Positions 23,674 to 32,137 are shown, numbered from the stretch's first letter. The stretch is DNA of 34,668 nucleotides from Desulfovibrio legallii (GCF_004309735.1 NZ_SIXC01000003.1:186802-221469); one strand, 5' to 3'. Numbers and translations are program-made. Notes: generated from the letters alone by a model not told the origin.

Positions 23674-23702
23674 TTGCAAAGGTATTTCGTGTGCGGTATA
23701 TT
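23674..23702 (+). promoter_or_regulatory. Sigma-70-type promoter of the alcohol dehydrogenase gene
   Basis: -35 TTGCAA (23674-23679), 17-bp spacer, -10 TATATT (23697-23702). Transcription would start near 23709, leaving a leader of about 70 nt that holds a small hairpin (ACTTCTTTAAGAAGT) and an AAAGGAG ribosome-binding site. Confidence 0.65.
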
Positions 23703-23779
23703 CCTTTTCAAGGATTTCAAAACTTCTTTAAGAAGTCCTTTGTGATGGCAAATGCACTGCATAACTAAAGGAGTCACGT

Positions 23780-24979
23780 ATGAGCACGGATCTTAAAAGC
23801 ATGCATATGGGGCAGATCACTTCTTTCTTCATCCCCAATGTTACGCTTGTGGGCGAGGGATGTTCTAAAGAGATTCCCGCCCGTCTGAAGAGCATCGGTG
23901 GCAAAAAACCTCTGGTCGTTACTGACCAGGGCATTGTCAAAGCCGGTATTCTCAAGCAGATTACGGATATCCTTGATGCCGCCAAGATGAAGTATGCGGT
24001 TTATGACAAAACCGTGCCCAACCCCACGGATAAAAACGTGGCTGAAGCCTTTGGCATGTACACTGCCGAAAAGTGCGACAGCCTCATTACCCTTGGCGGC
24101 GGCAGCTCCCATGACTGCGGCAAGGGCGTGGGCTTTTTGGCCGGCAACGGCGGGCGCATCCACGACTACGAAGGCGTGGACAAATCCACCAAGCCCTTCC
24201 CGCCCTATGTGGCCGTGAACACCACGGCCGGTACTGCTTCGGAAATGACCCGCTTCTGCATCATCACCGACACTTCCCGTAAGGTGAAGATGGCCATTGT
24301 GGATTGGCGTTGCACCCCCAGCGTGGCCATTGACGACCCCATCCTCATGATGGGCATGCCCCCGGCCCTGACCGCCGCCACCGGCATGGACGCCCTGACC
24401 CACGCCGTGGAGGCCTATGTGTCCACGGCCGCTACGCCCATGACTGACGCCTGCGCCGAAAAGGCCATGGAATACATTAACCGCTACCTGCGCCGGGCTG
24501 TGGCCAACGGCCGCGACAAAGAAGCCCGCGAAGGCATGTGCTACGCCCAGTATCTGGCCGGTATGGCCTTCAACAACGCGAGCCTGGGCCACGTGCACGC
24601 CATGGCCCACCAGCTGGGCGGCTTTTATGACCTGCCCCACGGCGAGTGCAATGCCATCCTGCTGCCCCATGTGTGCGAATACAACCGTATTTCCAGCCGT
24701 CGCCGCTTTGGCCGCATCGCTCAGCTGCTGGGTGAGCTCACCCAGGGCCTGAGCGCTGACGAGGCCTCCCGCAAGGCCATTGCCGCCATCAACATCCTGT
24801 CCAAAGATGTGGGCATTCCGGAAGGCCTCGTTGCTCTGGGCAAAAAGTACGGCAAGAACGTGCGTGAGGAAGACATCCCCACCATGACCGCCAATGCGCA
24901 GAAGGACGCCTGCGGGCTTACCAACCCCCGCACCATGACGGACGCCGCTGTGGCCGCCATCTACAAGGCCGCTCTGTAA
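23780..24979 (+). CDS. Iron-containing alcohol dehydrogenase (group III)
   Basis: The ATG at 23780 follows AAAGGAG. The product has 399 aa, cytoplasmic, of the FucO/AdhB/1,3-propanediol dehydrogenase type, which interconverts alcohols and aldehydes with NAD(H). The dinucleotide-binding GGGSSHDCGKG lies at 106-116. Metal ligands are visible as D204 and H208 (GMDALTHAVEAY), H273 (HVHAMAH) and H287 (LPHGECNA). The true alcohol (ethanol, propanediol or other) cannot be read from sequence. Codons are strongly biased to C/G and the gene has its own promoter and an excellent terminator, so it is probably highly expressed. In sulfate reducers such enzymes feed ethanol oxidation. Confidence 0.94.
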   Translation: MSTDLKSMHMGQITSFFIPNVTLVGEGCSKEIPARLKSIGGKKPLVVTDQGIVKAGILKQITDILDAAKMKYAVYDKTVPNPTDKNVAEAFGMYTAEKCDSLITLGGGSSHDCGKGVGFLAGNGGRIHDYEGVDKSTKPFPPYVAVNTTAGTASEMTRFCIITDTSRKVKMAIVDWRCTPSVAIDDPILMMGMPPALTAATGMDALTHAVEAYVSTAATPMTDACAEKAMEYINRYLRRAVANGRDKEAREGMCYAQYLAGMAFNNASLGHVHAMAHQLGGFYDLPHGECNAILLPHVCEYNRISSRRRFGRIAQLLGELTQGLSADEASRKAIAAINILSKDVGIPEGLVALGKKYGKNVREEDIPTMTANAQKDACGLTNPRTMTDAAVAAIYKAAL

Positions 24980-24994
24980 TCATCTTTTAAAGAC

Positions 24995-25043
24995 AAAAAC
25001 ATACGACCTCTTGGGCGCAAGGCTCAGGAGGTCGTATGTTTTT
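24995..25043 (+). terminator. Intrinsic terminator after the alcohol dehydrogenase gene
   Basis: A 16-bp perfect stem AAAAACATACGACCTC / GAGGTCGTATGTTTTT with a 17-nt loop that can pair further. The right arm ends in a T run. It begins 15 nt after the stop codon and is symmetric enough to act in both directions, so it may also serve the opposing SnoaL-like gene. Confidence 0.88.
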
Positions 25044-25231
25044 ATATGCCGGGATATTCCCGCTACGGCCCTGCACTGCGGCTTTCGCGGTCGTTATCTG
25101 GCATCTCCCCCGCGGTGCGGAGGCTTTTGTCGGCTGGGCGTTTGCTGAAGGGGCAATGGCGCGGTGCAGCGGGCAAAGGCAAAATCTGCTGGGGTGTGCC
25201 CGCGGCCGCGCCATATGCCCTGCAGGTTTTC

Positions 25232-25699
25232 TTAGAACATGCTGTTTCCGTTGGCCGACTGTTCCAGAACATCCTGAATGACGTCCCAGTGTTCCACAAT
25301 CTTGCCGTCTTTGACGCGGAAGATGTCAAGCACCGCCTGTCCTCTGTCTGTGGCTGTATTGGTGGAATGCACATGCAGCCAGACCAGATCGCCGGACGTG
25401 GCCGTGCGCACTATACGCGCCTTTGATTGGGGCGTTCCTTTAAAAAATTTGGTGAAGTAGTCCACAAACGGTTTTTTCCCGTCCGGTACGTCGGGATTGT
25501 GCTGGATATAGTCTTCACTGATGACTTCTGCGGCGTGCGCCACGTCATGTTTGTTAAAAAACTGGTCATAGAACTGCACGACCAGTTTGCGGTTAGCTTC
25601 TTCTGCGGACAGGTTGCGCTGTTCCTGTGCCATGGCCTGCACGGCCAACGGCAGGCTTATGACCGCCATAAGTGCTGCCAATGCGAGAGGGCGAACCAT
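25232..25699 (-). CDS. Secreted SnoaL-like (NTF2-fold) protein
   Basis: The protein has 155 aa. A Sec signal peptide occupies about residues 1-25 (MVRPLALAALMAVISLPLAVQAMAQ). The mature part shows the SnoaL/NTF2-like pattern: VVQFYDQFFNKHDVAHAAEVISEDYIQHNP, then GKKPFVDYFTKFFKGTP and DGKIVEHWDVIQDV. SnoaL-like proteins include polyketide cyclases, ester cyclases and binding proteins; the reaction here is unknown. It is transcribed away from an HxlR-type regulator, which probably controls it. AAGGAGCT lies before the ATG. Confidence 0.85.
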   Translation of the reverse strand: MVRPLALAALMAVISLPLAVQAMAQEQRNLSAEEANRKLVVQFYDQFFNKHDVAHAAEVISEDYIQHNPDVPDGKKPFVDYFTKFFKGTPQSKARIVRTATSGDLVWLHVHSTNTATDRGQAVLDIFRVKDGKIVEHWDVIQDVLEQSANGNSMF

Positions 25700-25799
25700 T
25701 AAAGCTCCTTTATTTTACAGTTTTGGCTGTTATCTCTGTCGGTTGAGCCATTGCGGCGGGCGCGGCAGAGTTGTTTTCATGGTTTCCATTTGATACAAG

Positions 25800-25814
25800 G
25801 TCCATATTCTGGAC
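25800..25814. promoter_or_regulatory. Candidate operator between SnoaL-like gene and hxlR-type regulator
   Basis: A perfect inverted repeat GTCCA, 5 nt, TGGAC lies in the 200-bp divergent gap. A further TGGAC occurs at 25828-25835 (TTGTGGAC). Dyad sites of this size are common for HxlR dimers, but no consensus is available here to test it. Confidence 0.35.
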
Positions 25815-25900
25815 AAAGCATAGGCGAATTGTGGACGCGTGCAAGGAGTCGCAAAAAAATTATCAGGTCAGACAACAGTGACCAAGGTAGGGGAAGAAAG

Positions 25901-26308
25901 ATGAAAGAGAACGCGCCGCAGCGTGCCGAGGCGGTTTTTGCGCAGCCTTGTCCCATCCGCGATGTGCTCGACCGTATTGGCGATCAATGGAGCCTGCTTG
26001 TGCTGGAAGCCCTGGACGGCAAGACGTTGCGGTTTAGTGCACTGTTGCGCGAACTGGACGACATTTCAAAACAGATGCTGGCAAAAACGCTCAGAAATTT
26101 GGAGCAGGATGGGTATTTGCTGCGCACGGTATATCCGGAGGTGCCGCCACGTGTGGAATATCAACTGACGGAATTGGGCAAATCCTTTTTGACGCCCATG
26201 AAAGTGCTGGTGCACTGGGCCGCCGCCAACCATGCCGCCATTTGCGACGCGCGTGCTGTATATGAAAAGCGGGCCGTTACTGCCACGCAAGGGGCACTGC
26301 CCCTGTGA
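25901..26308 (+). CDS. HxlR-family winged-helix regulator
   Basis: The ATG at 25901 follows AGGGGAAG; the frame is open further upstream without a better start. The product has 135 aa. The HxlR pattern is full: CPIRDVLDRIGDQWSLLVLEAL (about 17-38), RFSALLRELDDISKQMLAKTLRNLEQDGYLLR (about 43-74), then PPRVEYQLTELGKSFLTPM. The Cys at about residue 17 is the position used for thiol sensing in YodB/HypR-type members, so a response to electrophiles or oxidants is possible. It is divergent from the SnoaL-like gene and probably regulates it and itself. Confidence 0.92.
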   Translation: MKENAPQRAEAVFAQPCPIRDVLDRIGDQWSLLVLEALDGKTLRFSALLRELDDISKQMLAKTLRNLEQDGYLLRTVYPEVPPRVEYQLTELGKSFLTPMKVLVHWAAANHAAICDARAVYEKRAVTATQGALPL

Positions 26309-26384
26309 CATGCAAATCGGGGCCTGGCGACACTTGGAAGTGCATAAAAGAAGTTAGAGCAGTATTGACCGCTCTGGAGATTTT

Positions 26385-27071
26385 ATGATTGATCCGCAGG
26401 TCTGGATGCCGGAGGCCGTATCCGCCCTGCGGCGGCGCTTTGGCGCACATGTGTTGTTTGTTGGATTGCAGGGCAGCTATGAACGTGGCGATGCCGTTGA
26501 AGAGAGCGACATAGATATCCTGACAGTCCTAGACCGACTGGACCTGGAAACGCTGGCGGCGTATCGGGCGACCTTGCGGCGGCTTCCCGAAGGCGAAAAG
26601 GCCGGTGGTTTTACCTGTGACCGGGATACGCTCCGGGCTTGGCCGGCTCTGGAGTTGTTTCAGTTTGCGCGGGATACCACGGCATATTACGGCGAATTGG
26701 AAACTTTGCTGCCGCCAGTGGGGCTGCAAGACACCATTATGGGGGCTCGGCTCGGCGTCTCCAGTCTTTACCATTGGGCGGTCCACACCGCTTTGCTGTC
26801 AGACGGGGCCAGCAAAACCGCCGCCCTGCGGCAGCTGCAGAAAAACTTTTTTTTCGCCTTGCGCATCGTGGTCTATCTGCGGGGCGGGGAGTACGCGCAC
26901 AGTTGGGAGGCGTTGTGCGCCCTGTTAACTGGCGACGCCGCTGTTATGCTGCGGTGGTGCATGGACACTATGGCCGTGCCTTTGCCGTGGGACGCGGCTG
27001 CAGACGCCTTTTGCCGATTTGTTTTGTATTGGGCCGCTGCGACCCTTCAGGATTTGGACAGACGGGTTTGA
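26385..27071 (+). CDS. Nucleotidyltransferase-domain protein with helical C-terminus
   Basis: The protein has 228 aa. Pol-beta-type nucleotidyltransferase signature GSYERGDAVEESDIDILTV (G30, S31, D42, D44) in the first 50 residues; a third acidic residue is expected near 75-80. Residues about 110-228 are helical and resemble the HEPN/kanamycin-nucleotidyltransferase C-terminal bundle, so enzyme and helical partner seem to be on one chain. Relatives include aminoglycoside adenylyltransferases and the MNT antitoxin group; the substrate is unknown. A separate HEPN toxin gene is not present next door. GGAG precedes the ATG by 6 nt. Confidence 0.8.
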   Translation: MIDPQVWMPEAVSALRRRFGAHVLFVGLQGSYERGDAVEESDIDILTVLDRLDLETLAAYRATLRRLPEGEKAGGFTCDRDTLRAWPALELFQFARDTTAYYGELETLLPPVGLQDTIMGARLGVSSLYHWAVHTALLSDGASKTAALRQLQKNFFFALRIVVYLRGGEYAHSWEALCALLTGDAAVMLRWCMDTMAVPLPWDAAADAFCRFVLYWAAATLQDLDRRV

Positions 27072-27129
27072 CCCCTTGCACGGGGGGCACTTCACAGGGG
27101 CGCAAGGCCGCGCGGCCCGCCAAAACGGC

Positions 27130-27164
27130 AGCGGACCGCGGGGGGCTTGCTCACGCGGTCCGCT
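27130..27164 (+). terminator. Possible terminator after the nucleotidyltransferase gene
   Basis: An 11-bp perfect stem AGCGGACCGCG / CGCGGTCCGCT with a 13-nt loop, about 60 nt after the stop codon. The following sequence is only moderately T-rich, so termination is likely but weak. A second GC-rich dyad (GGCC...GGCC) follows at about 27186-27210. Confidence 0.5.
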
Positions 27165-27240
27165 CGTCTGGTTCTTATGTCCCGGCCAGCCCTGAGGCCG
27201 GGCCGGGCCGCAAGGTTTAGGGCAGTTCAACTTCAAAATA

Positions 27241-27355
27241 CCCTGGCGGTTGCGGAAGCAGATGCCCGCCGTGGAGGCGCAAGCGCAATGTATTTGCGCG
27301 GTTAAGCGCCGGAACGAGCCTGCCGTAACCTTTGCGAACACATATTTTCAAAGGT
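27241..27355 (+). repeat. Inverted-repeat module copy R4
   Basis: One of the best preserved copies: CCTGGCGGTTGCGGAAGCAG, then GGAGGCGCAAGCGCAAT, TTGCGCGGTTAAGCGCCGG and a terminal inverted repeat ACCTTTG, 14 nt, CAAAGGT (27328-27355). It lies between convergent genes. A MITE copy starts 9 nt beyond it. Confidence 0.75.
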
Positions 27356-27364
27356 AATCTGCCT

Positions 27365-27491
27365 TAGAGCAGTTAGCGAATGAAATGAGCTAACTGCCCT
27401 GCAAGGATTTTCTTGAAAATCCTTGCCACGAAATGCGAGAAGGCAGGCTTTTGCCTGCCGTAAGCGAGCATTTCAAGTGTTAAATGCTCTA
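27365..27491 (+). mobile_element. 123-bp MITE-like element, copy 2
   Basis: The element is 27367-27489, flanked by TA (27365-27366 and 27490-27491). I find one base difference from copy 1 over the 123 bp, so both moved recently or are kept alike by conversion. It is inserted inside the stop codon of the M18 aminopeptidase gene, turning TAA into TAG without altering the protein. Confidence 0.85.
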
Positions 27492-28880
27492 GACCTGCGC
27501 TTCCAGAAATGTCCGGTAGGCCTGGGTGGTGGCGTAGATATCCGCGCAGCTGGCCAGTTCAAAGGGGCTGTGCATGGACAGGATGGCCGGGCCCAGGTCA
27601 ATGACGCGCATGCCGTAGGCCGCCAGGAACAGGGCCACCGTGCCGCCGCCGCCATGGTCCACCTTGCCGAGCTCCGCCGCCTGCCAGGGGATGCCCTTGC
27701 TGTTGTACAGGCCGCGCAGGGCGGCAAAGTATTCGGCATCGGCCTCGCTGGCTCCGTATTTGCCGCGCGAACCCGTAAATTTGCAGAAGGTGGGGCCGTA
27801 GCCCAGAAGAGCGGCGTTCTGTTTTTCGTGCACGTCCTGGTAATCGGGGTCCAGAGCGCCGGCCACATCGGCCGAAAGGGCGCGGGTTTCCAGAAATACG
27901 CGCGAGGCTGGCAGGTCCTGCCCCCAGGCGCGGGCCAAGTCTTCCACGCAGTACTGGAAGAAGCGCGAGGAAGCGCCGGTGGCCCCGTCCGAGCCGATTT
28001 CTTCCTTATCCCAGAACATGACGGCCATGCTTCGGCCCGTGGGCGCGGCTTCCAGCAAGGCTTCAAGAGCCGTGAACACGCAAATGCGGTCGTCCTGGCC
28101 GTAAGCGCCCACCAGAGCCTTGTCAAAGCCCACAAAGCGTGCGGGACCGGCGGGCACTGCCTGCAGCTCGGCGGTCACAAAATCTTCTTCGGTAATGCCG
28201 TATTTTTTGTGCAGCAGTTCCAGCAGCAGGGCCTTGACGGGTTCTTTGGGCGCGTCTTCCTTTTCCTTGCCTTTTGCGGTTTTGGGGGCAGGTTTGGGGC
28301 TGTGGCCCAGAATGACGTTGAGTTTCTCTCCTTCAAAAGCCTCGCTGACGGGTTGGGCCGACTGCTTCTGCGCCAGGTGGGGCAGCAGGTCTGCAATACA
28401 GAACACGGGTTCGCCGGGTTTTTCGCCAATGGTCACGGGCAGAACCGTGCCGTCCTCGCGCACGACCACCCCGTGCAGGGCCAGAGGGCGCGCCAGCCAC
28501 TGGTATTTGCGGATGCCGCCGTAGTAGTGGGTTTTGGCCTGGGCCACGCTGGCCTGTTCCACCAGGGGGCGCTGCTTGAAATCCAGGCGCGGGCTGTCCG
28601 CATGGGCGGCTACCAGGTTCAGGCCCTTTTCCAGCGGCAGAGCGCCGCGCCGGGCCGCAAAAACGGCCTTGCCGCGCAGGGGCCGCACAACCTTGTCGCC
28701 CGTGGCGGCGTAGCCCTGCGCCTTCAGGCGCTCGCAGACATAGGCCACAGTTTCGCGTTCGGTTTTGCAACGGGAAAGAAAGTCCACATAGCGGGCGGCC
28801 AGGGCGTCCATGTCCTTGCGGGCTGCGGCGTCGGCGTTGTCCCAGGCGCTTTTGGGGGTGTAAGCAAAGGGTGTGTCCAT
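27489..28880 (-). CDS. apeB: M18-family aminopeptidase
   Basis: AAGGAAG lies 5 nt before the ATG at 28880; the product has 463 aa. M18 enzymes are zinc-dependent, dodecameric cytoplasmic aminopeptidases (aspartyl aminopeptidase family). Metal and catalytic regions are complete: AAHADSPRLDFK (about 90-101), YGQDDRICVF, WDKEEIGSDG, DPDYQDVHEKQN and ILSMHSPFEL near the C-terminus. A Lys/Ala/Pro-rich insertion (about 199-217) is typical of the bacterial longer forms. The TAG stop codon is formed by the inserted MITE. apeB is used by analogy with DAP/ApeB; substrate preference is not readable. Confidence 0.9.
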   Translation of the reverse strand: MDTPFAYTPKSAWDNADAAARKDMDALAARYVDFLSRCKTERETVAYVCERLKAQGYAATGDKVVRPLRGKAVFAARRGALPLEKGLNLVAAHADSPRLDFKQRPLVEQASVAQAKTHYYGGIRKYQWLARPLALHGVVVREDGTVLPVTIGEKPGEPVFCIADLLPHLAQKQSAQPVSEAFEGEKLNVILGHSPKPAPKTAKGKEKEDAPKEPVKALLLELLHKKYGITEEDFVTAELQAVPAGPARFVGFDKALVGAYGQDDRICVFTALEALLEAAPTGRSMAVMFWDKEEIGSDGATGASSRFFQYCVEDLARAWGQDLPASRVFLETRALSADVAGALDPDYQDVHEKQNAALLGYGPTFCKFTGSRGKYGASEADAEYFAALRGLYNSKGIPWQAAELGKVDHGGGGTVALFLAAYGMRVIDLGPAILSMHSPFELASCADIYATTQAYRTFLEAQV

Positions 28881-28978
28881 GCATCTTCCTTTTGCGGCTT
28901 GTACTGCCGCATTCTTCGTTCAACCGGTCTGAATGGCGGACGTGCCGGAGCGTCGCGCCACGGCACGCCGTCTTTTTC

Positions 28979-30409
28979 TTAGATAAGTCCGTCAGCGCAG
29001 AGGGCCAGCCCCTCGCGCAAGGTGCGCAGCAGCGCGGGGTGTTGATGCGGGTCCAGGGTGCGCGGATCCAGGCAGAAGGCGTCGCCCTCCAGGCGGCCGA
29101 TGAGGGGCGGGTCTGTGCGCAGCAGGGCGCGCTTGAGGGTCGTGGCGCTGCCTTTGGCCGGGGTCAGACAGACCAAGGTAGTGGGCAGGTCGTACTGGGG
29201 GAAGGCCCCACCCCCCACGCGCGAAACGTCCCGGCGCAGACTTACGCTGCAGAGCGGCCCCGTCGCATCGCGCAGGCCGCGCCGCAGTTTGGCCGCCAGA
29301 ACGCCGGCGGCGCGGGACAAGGCTTGCGGTGGGCAGGTGATCATGCGCAGGGTGGGGATCTGCCGGAGGGCCGTTTCCGGCTCCAGATAGAGGCGCAAGG
29401 TAGCCTCCAGCGCTGCCAGGCAGAGCTTGTCGCAGCGTAGGGCACGGGTGAGGGGGTTGCGCTTGAGGGCCGCCACCAGGTCCGCCCGCCCCACGATGAC
29501 GCCGGCCTGCGGGCCGCCCAGCACCTTGTCGCCGGAGAAGGTGGCCAGATCCGCCCCCTGCGCCACCACGGCGGGCACTGTGGGTTCGTTGGGCAGGCCG
29601 CAGGGCGAAAAATCCGTAAAGCTCCCGCTGCCCAGGTCTTCGATCAGGGGCAGGCCGCGTTCGTGGGCCAGGGCCGCCAGTTCCGCCAGTGGTACGGCAG
29701 AGTGGAAGCCCACAATGCGGTAGTTGGAGGTGTGCACGCGCATGAGGGCGCGGGTTTCTCCCGTAATGGCGGCGGCATAGTCCCGCAGGTGGGTGCGGTT
29801 GGTGGCCCCCACTTCGCGCAGGCGCGCGCCGCTTTTTTCCATCACTTCCGGGATGCGGAAGCTGCCGCCGATCTCTACCAACTCCCCGCGCGAAACAATG
29901 ACCTCGCCGCCTTTGCAGCAGGTATCCAGCACCAGCAGTACGGCTGCGGCATTATTGTTGACCACAAGTGCGGCTTCGGCTCCGGTGAGGCGACAGAGCA
30001 GGTCTTCCACCAGGCTGTGGCGGCTGCCGCGGCCGCCGGTTGCAAGGTCCAGCTCCAGGCTGCAGTAGCCGGCGGCGGCTTGCCGTACGGCCTCCTGCGC
30101 TGCCGTCGCCAGTACGGAGCGGCCCATATTGGTGTGCACCACCACGCCCGTGGCGTTGAGCACGGGGCGCAGCCGGGGCAGCAGTGCGCGGCGCACATGG
30201 GCGAGCAGGGCCGACAGGTTTGCGTCCAGGGCAAGGTCCGCAGGGCGGGTTACACGGCCTTGACGGATGTCCTCACGGAGTGCGTCCCAAAACTCTGTCA
30301 CGGCCGTGCGCAACAAGGGGCGCGGGGCCGCTTCCAGTGTGGGATCAACATCCAGCAGGGCGTTGAGGCTGGCGTCCACGGCGGGAATGGCGCGAAACAG
30401 GTCAGACAT
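28979..30409 (-). CDS. selA: L-seryl-tRNA(Sec) selenium transferase SelA
   Basis: The protein has 476 aa. SelA is a PLP enzyme that converts seryl-tRNA(Sec) to selenocysteinyl-tRNA(Sec) with selenophosphate. The PLP lysine is K295 in FSGDKVLGGPQAG. Other landmarks: RPVLNATGVVVHTNMGRS (about 81-98), NNNAAAVLL, and HTSNYRIVGF. AAGGA precedes the ATG. The start lies 9 nt after the folC stop, so the two form an operon. selB and selC are not in the window. The gene implies that this organism makes selenoproteins. Confidence 0.96.
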   Translation of the reverse strand: MSDLFRAIPAVDASLNALLDVDPTLEAAPRPLLRTAVTEFWDALREDIRQGRVTRPADLALDANLSALLAHVRRALLPRLRPVLNATGVVVHTNMGRSVLATAAQEAVRQAAAGYCSLELDLATGGRGSRHSLVEDLLCRLTGAEAALVVNNNAAAVLLVLDTCCKGGEVIVSRGELVEIGGSFRIPEVMEKSGARLREVGATNRTHLRDYAAAITGETRALMRVHTSNYRIVGFHSAVPLAELAALAHERGLPLIEDLGSGSFTDFSPCGLPNEPTVPAVVAQGADLATFSGDKVLGGPQAGVIVGRADLVAALKRNPLTRALRCDKLCLAALEATLRLYLEPETALRQIPTLRMITCPPQALSRAAGVLAAKLRRGLRDATGPLCSVSLRRDVSRVGGGAFPQYDLPTTLVCLTPAKGSATTLKRALLRTDPPLIGRLEGDAFCLDPRTLDPHQHPALLRTLREGLALCADGLI

Positions 30410-30418
30410 GGCAAGTCC

Positions 30419-31738
30419 TTACGGGGTCGGTTGGACGGGAGAGGCGGCAAAAATATCAGGCCGACAGGCGGCGGATGTGGGCGGATTGAGCCACTGCGGC
30501 CGCAGAGCGTAAAATTCGGCCAAAAGATAGAGCGACCCGGCCAGCAGCACTGGGCGACGCGGCCCCACTTCAGGCAGGGCGGCGGCGCGGGACAGGGCCT
30601 GGGAGAGCGCTTCCGGGCCGTCGGGCAGGGCTTGGGCCGTGGCTGGGCCGCAGCTGTTGGCTGCCGCCGCGATGACGGCGGCGGGCGCAGCGCGTTCGTT
30701 CCGCAACGTGGGGATAAAGAGGGGCGCGTTGCCCAGGCAGTCTTTGAGCAGGTGCAGGGCCGGCTGCCAGTCTTTGTCTCCCAGGCAGGAGAACACGGCC
30801 CCGGCCGGGTGCAGGTCCGCGTTCCGCAAGGCTGCAACCAGGGCGGCCATGCCGTGCGGATTGTGCGCGCCGTCAAGGAGAAGGGGCGGCAGGCCGTCGC
30901 CGCCGGGCACGTATTGCAGCCTGCCGGGCAGAAAGGCCGTGGCCAAGCCGTGTGCCTGGGCGGTAACGTCTTGGAGGTTTTTGCCCAAAAGAGGGGCCAG
31001 GCTTTGCCAGGCGGTCAGGGCCAGACCGGCGTTGGTGCGCTGGTGCGGCCCGGCCAGCCCCAGAGGCCGGTCCGGGGCCACGGGGGCTGCCTTTGTCAGC
31101 GGCGCGCTATGGGCTTTGGCGGCGGCGGCCAGGGCGCGGGCGGCGGCGGGAAACTGGGGGGCTGTGCAGACCGGGGCCGAGCCGCGCACGGCAGCGGCTT
31201 TGTCTGTGGCGATGGCCGTGAGCGTGGGGCCCAGCACGGCCTTGTGGTCCATAGCTATGGGCGTGTAGCAGAGCACATCGGCAGCCACGGCGGTGGTGGC
31301 GTCGTACCGGCCGCCCAGACCGGCCTCCAGTATGGCCAGGTCCACCCGCGCCTCGGCAAAGGCCAGCAGGGCCAACACGGTAAGAAATTCAAAATAGGTC
31401 AGGTCCGGCGCGACCTCCATCACGGCGTTGGCCGGGGCCGCCCATGCGTCTTCCGGCCAGGGGCGGCCGTCAATGCGGATGCGTTCGGCCGGGTGGACAA
31501 AATGCGGGGAGGTATAGAGCCCCACGCGGCAGCCGTGGGCCATGCCCAGCGAGGCCAGAAAAGCGGCCGTGGAGCCCTTGCCGTTGGTGCCCAGCACCTG
31601 CGCCGTCACAAAAGGCGGGCGGGTCAGGTGCAGCGCTTTCAGGGCGCGGTGCATACGCTTCAGCCCCAGGTCCATGTGAAAAAGACCCAAACCGTCCAGA
31701 TGCCGCACTACGTCGGCGGCGGAAGAAAACTGCGTCAT
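30419..31738 (-). CDS. folC: Folylpolyglutamate/dihydrofolate synthase
   Basis: The protein has 439 aa. FolC adds glutamate to dihydropteroate and to folates, using ATP. The P-loop is LGTNGKGSTAAFL (about 49-61). The Mur-ligase-like features LYTSPHFVHPAERI, AILEAGLGGRYDATT and LLDGAHNPHG are present in order. Whether it performs one or both reactions cannot be seen. It is directly followed by selA (9 nt). The ribosome-binding site is weak. Confidence 0.94.
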   Translation of the reverse strand: MTQFSSAADVVRHLDGLGLFHMDLGLKRMHRALKALHLTRPPFVTAQVLGTNGKGSTAAFLASLGMAHGCRVGLYTSPHFVHPAERIRIDGRPWPEDAWAAPANAVMEVAPDLTYFEFLTVLALLAFAEARVDLAILEAGLGGRYDATTAVAADVLCYTPIAMDHKAVLGPTLTAIATDKAAAVRGSAPVCTAPQFPAAARALAAAAKAHSAPLTKAAPVAPDRPLGLAGPHQRTNAGLALTAWQSLAPLLGKNLQDVTAQAHGLATAFLPGRLQYVPGGDGLPPLLLDGAHNPHGMAALVAALRNADLHPAGAVFSCLGDKDWQPALHLLKDCLGNAPLFIPTLRNERAAPAAVIAAAANSCGPATAQALPDGPEALSQALSRAAALPEVGPRRPVLLAGSLYLLAEFYALRPQWLNPPTSAACRPDIFAASPVQPTP

Positions 31739-31770
31739 GGCGCACAGCCTATCCCAAAGCGGGACGGCTG

Positions 31771-32127
31771 TCAGCGCCTGTGCAGGGGGTTGTGGCGGAG
31801 CTCATTATCCCCTCCACGGGCTTCCACCGTATACGCGCCAGCCGGAAGGCTTGCCCCGCGCAGGATGAGAGCAGAGCCTTTGCCATCCTCATCGGGCACG
31901 AATTGGGGCTGTTTGCCCAGTACCTGGGCGGCATCGCGCCCATTGATGGTCAGCCGCGCGGCATTGGGGTCGGGCAGCCTGGAGGAAAATTCCACCTTGA
32001 CGTCAAAACGGCTGCCGGAAAGGATTTCGGCCTGATCCAGCGGATAGACGGTCGCGGCCTGCGTGGCGGCTGGGAACAGGACCAGAGCTAATAAGGCCAG
32101 GAACATACTTTTCATGAGGACGCTCAT
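31771..32127 (-). pseudogene. Secreted fragment resembling the N-terminus of an alkaline phosphatase
   Basis: The frame has 118 codons (an internal ATG at 32115 may be the true start). It begins with a Sec signal peptide ending in ATQA, then YPLDQAEILSGSRFDVKVEF, INGRDAAQVLGKQP and SLPAGAYTVEA. From memory this matches the N-terminal add-on domain of alkaline phosphatases in Desulfovibrio-type bacteria, where the catalytic domain follows directly. Here the frame runs into unrelated residues and stops after GAYTVEA, and folC begins 32 nt later. It therefore looks like the stump of a deleted gene. It could instead be a short, independent secreted protein. Confidence 0.5.
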
Positions 32128-32137
32128 TGAGATGTGT

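Noticed and set aside
26355..26376. TTAGAGCAGT...CGCTCTGG before the nucleotidyltransferase gene as a deleted MITE remnant
   Set aside because: Only about seven bases agree with the MITE end on each side and no internal hairpin is left, so chance is as likely.
26385..27071. Nucleotidyltransferase as part of a MNT/HEPN toxin-antitoxin pair
   Set aside because: There is no separate HEPN gene beside it; the helical part is on the same chain, which better fits an aminoglycoside-type or stand-alone nucleotidyltransferase.
29663..32035. Long plus-strand frame opposite selA and folC
   Set aside because: SelA and FolC are certain on the minus strand; the opposing frame is Gly/Gln/His-rich and has no domain.
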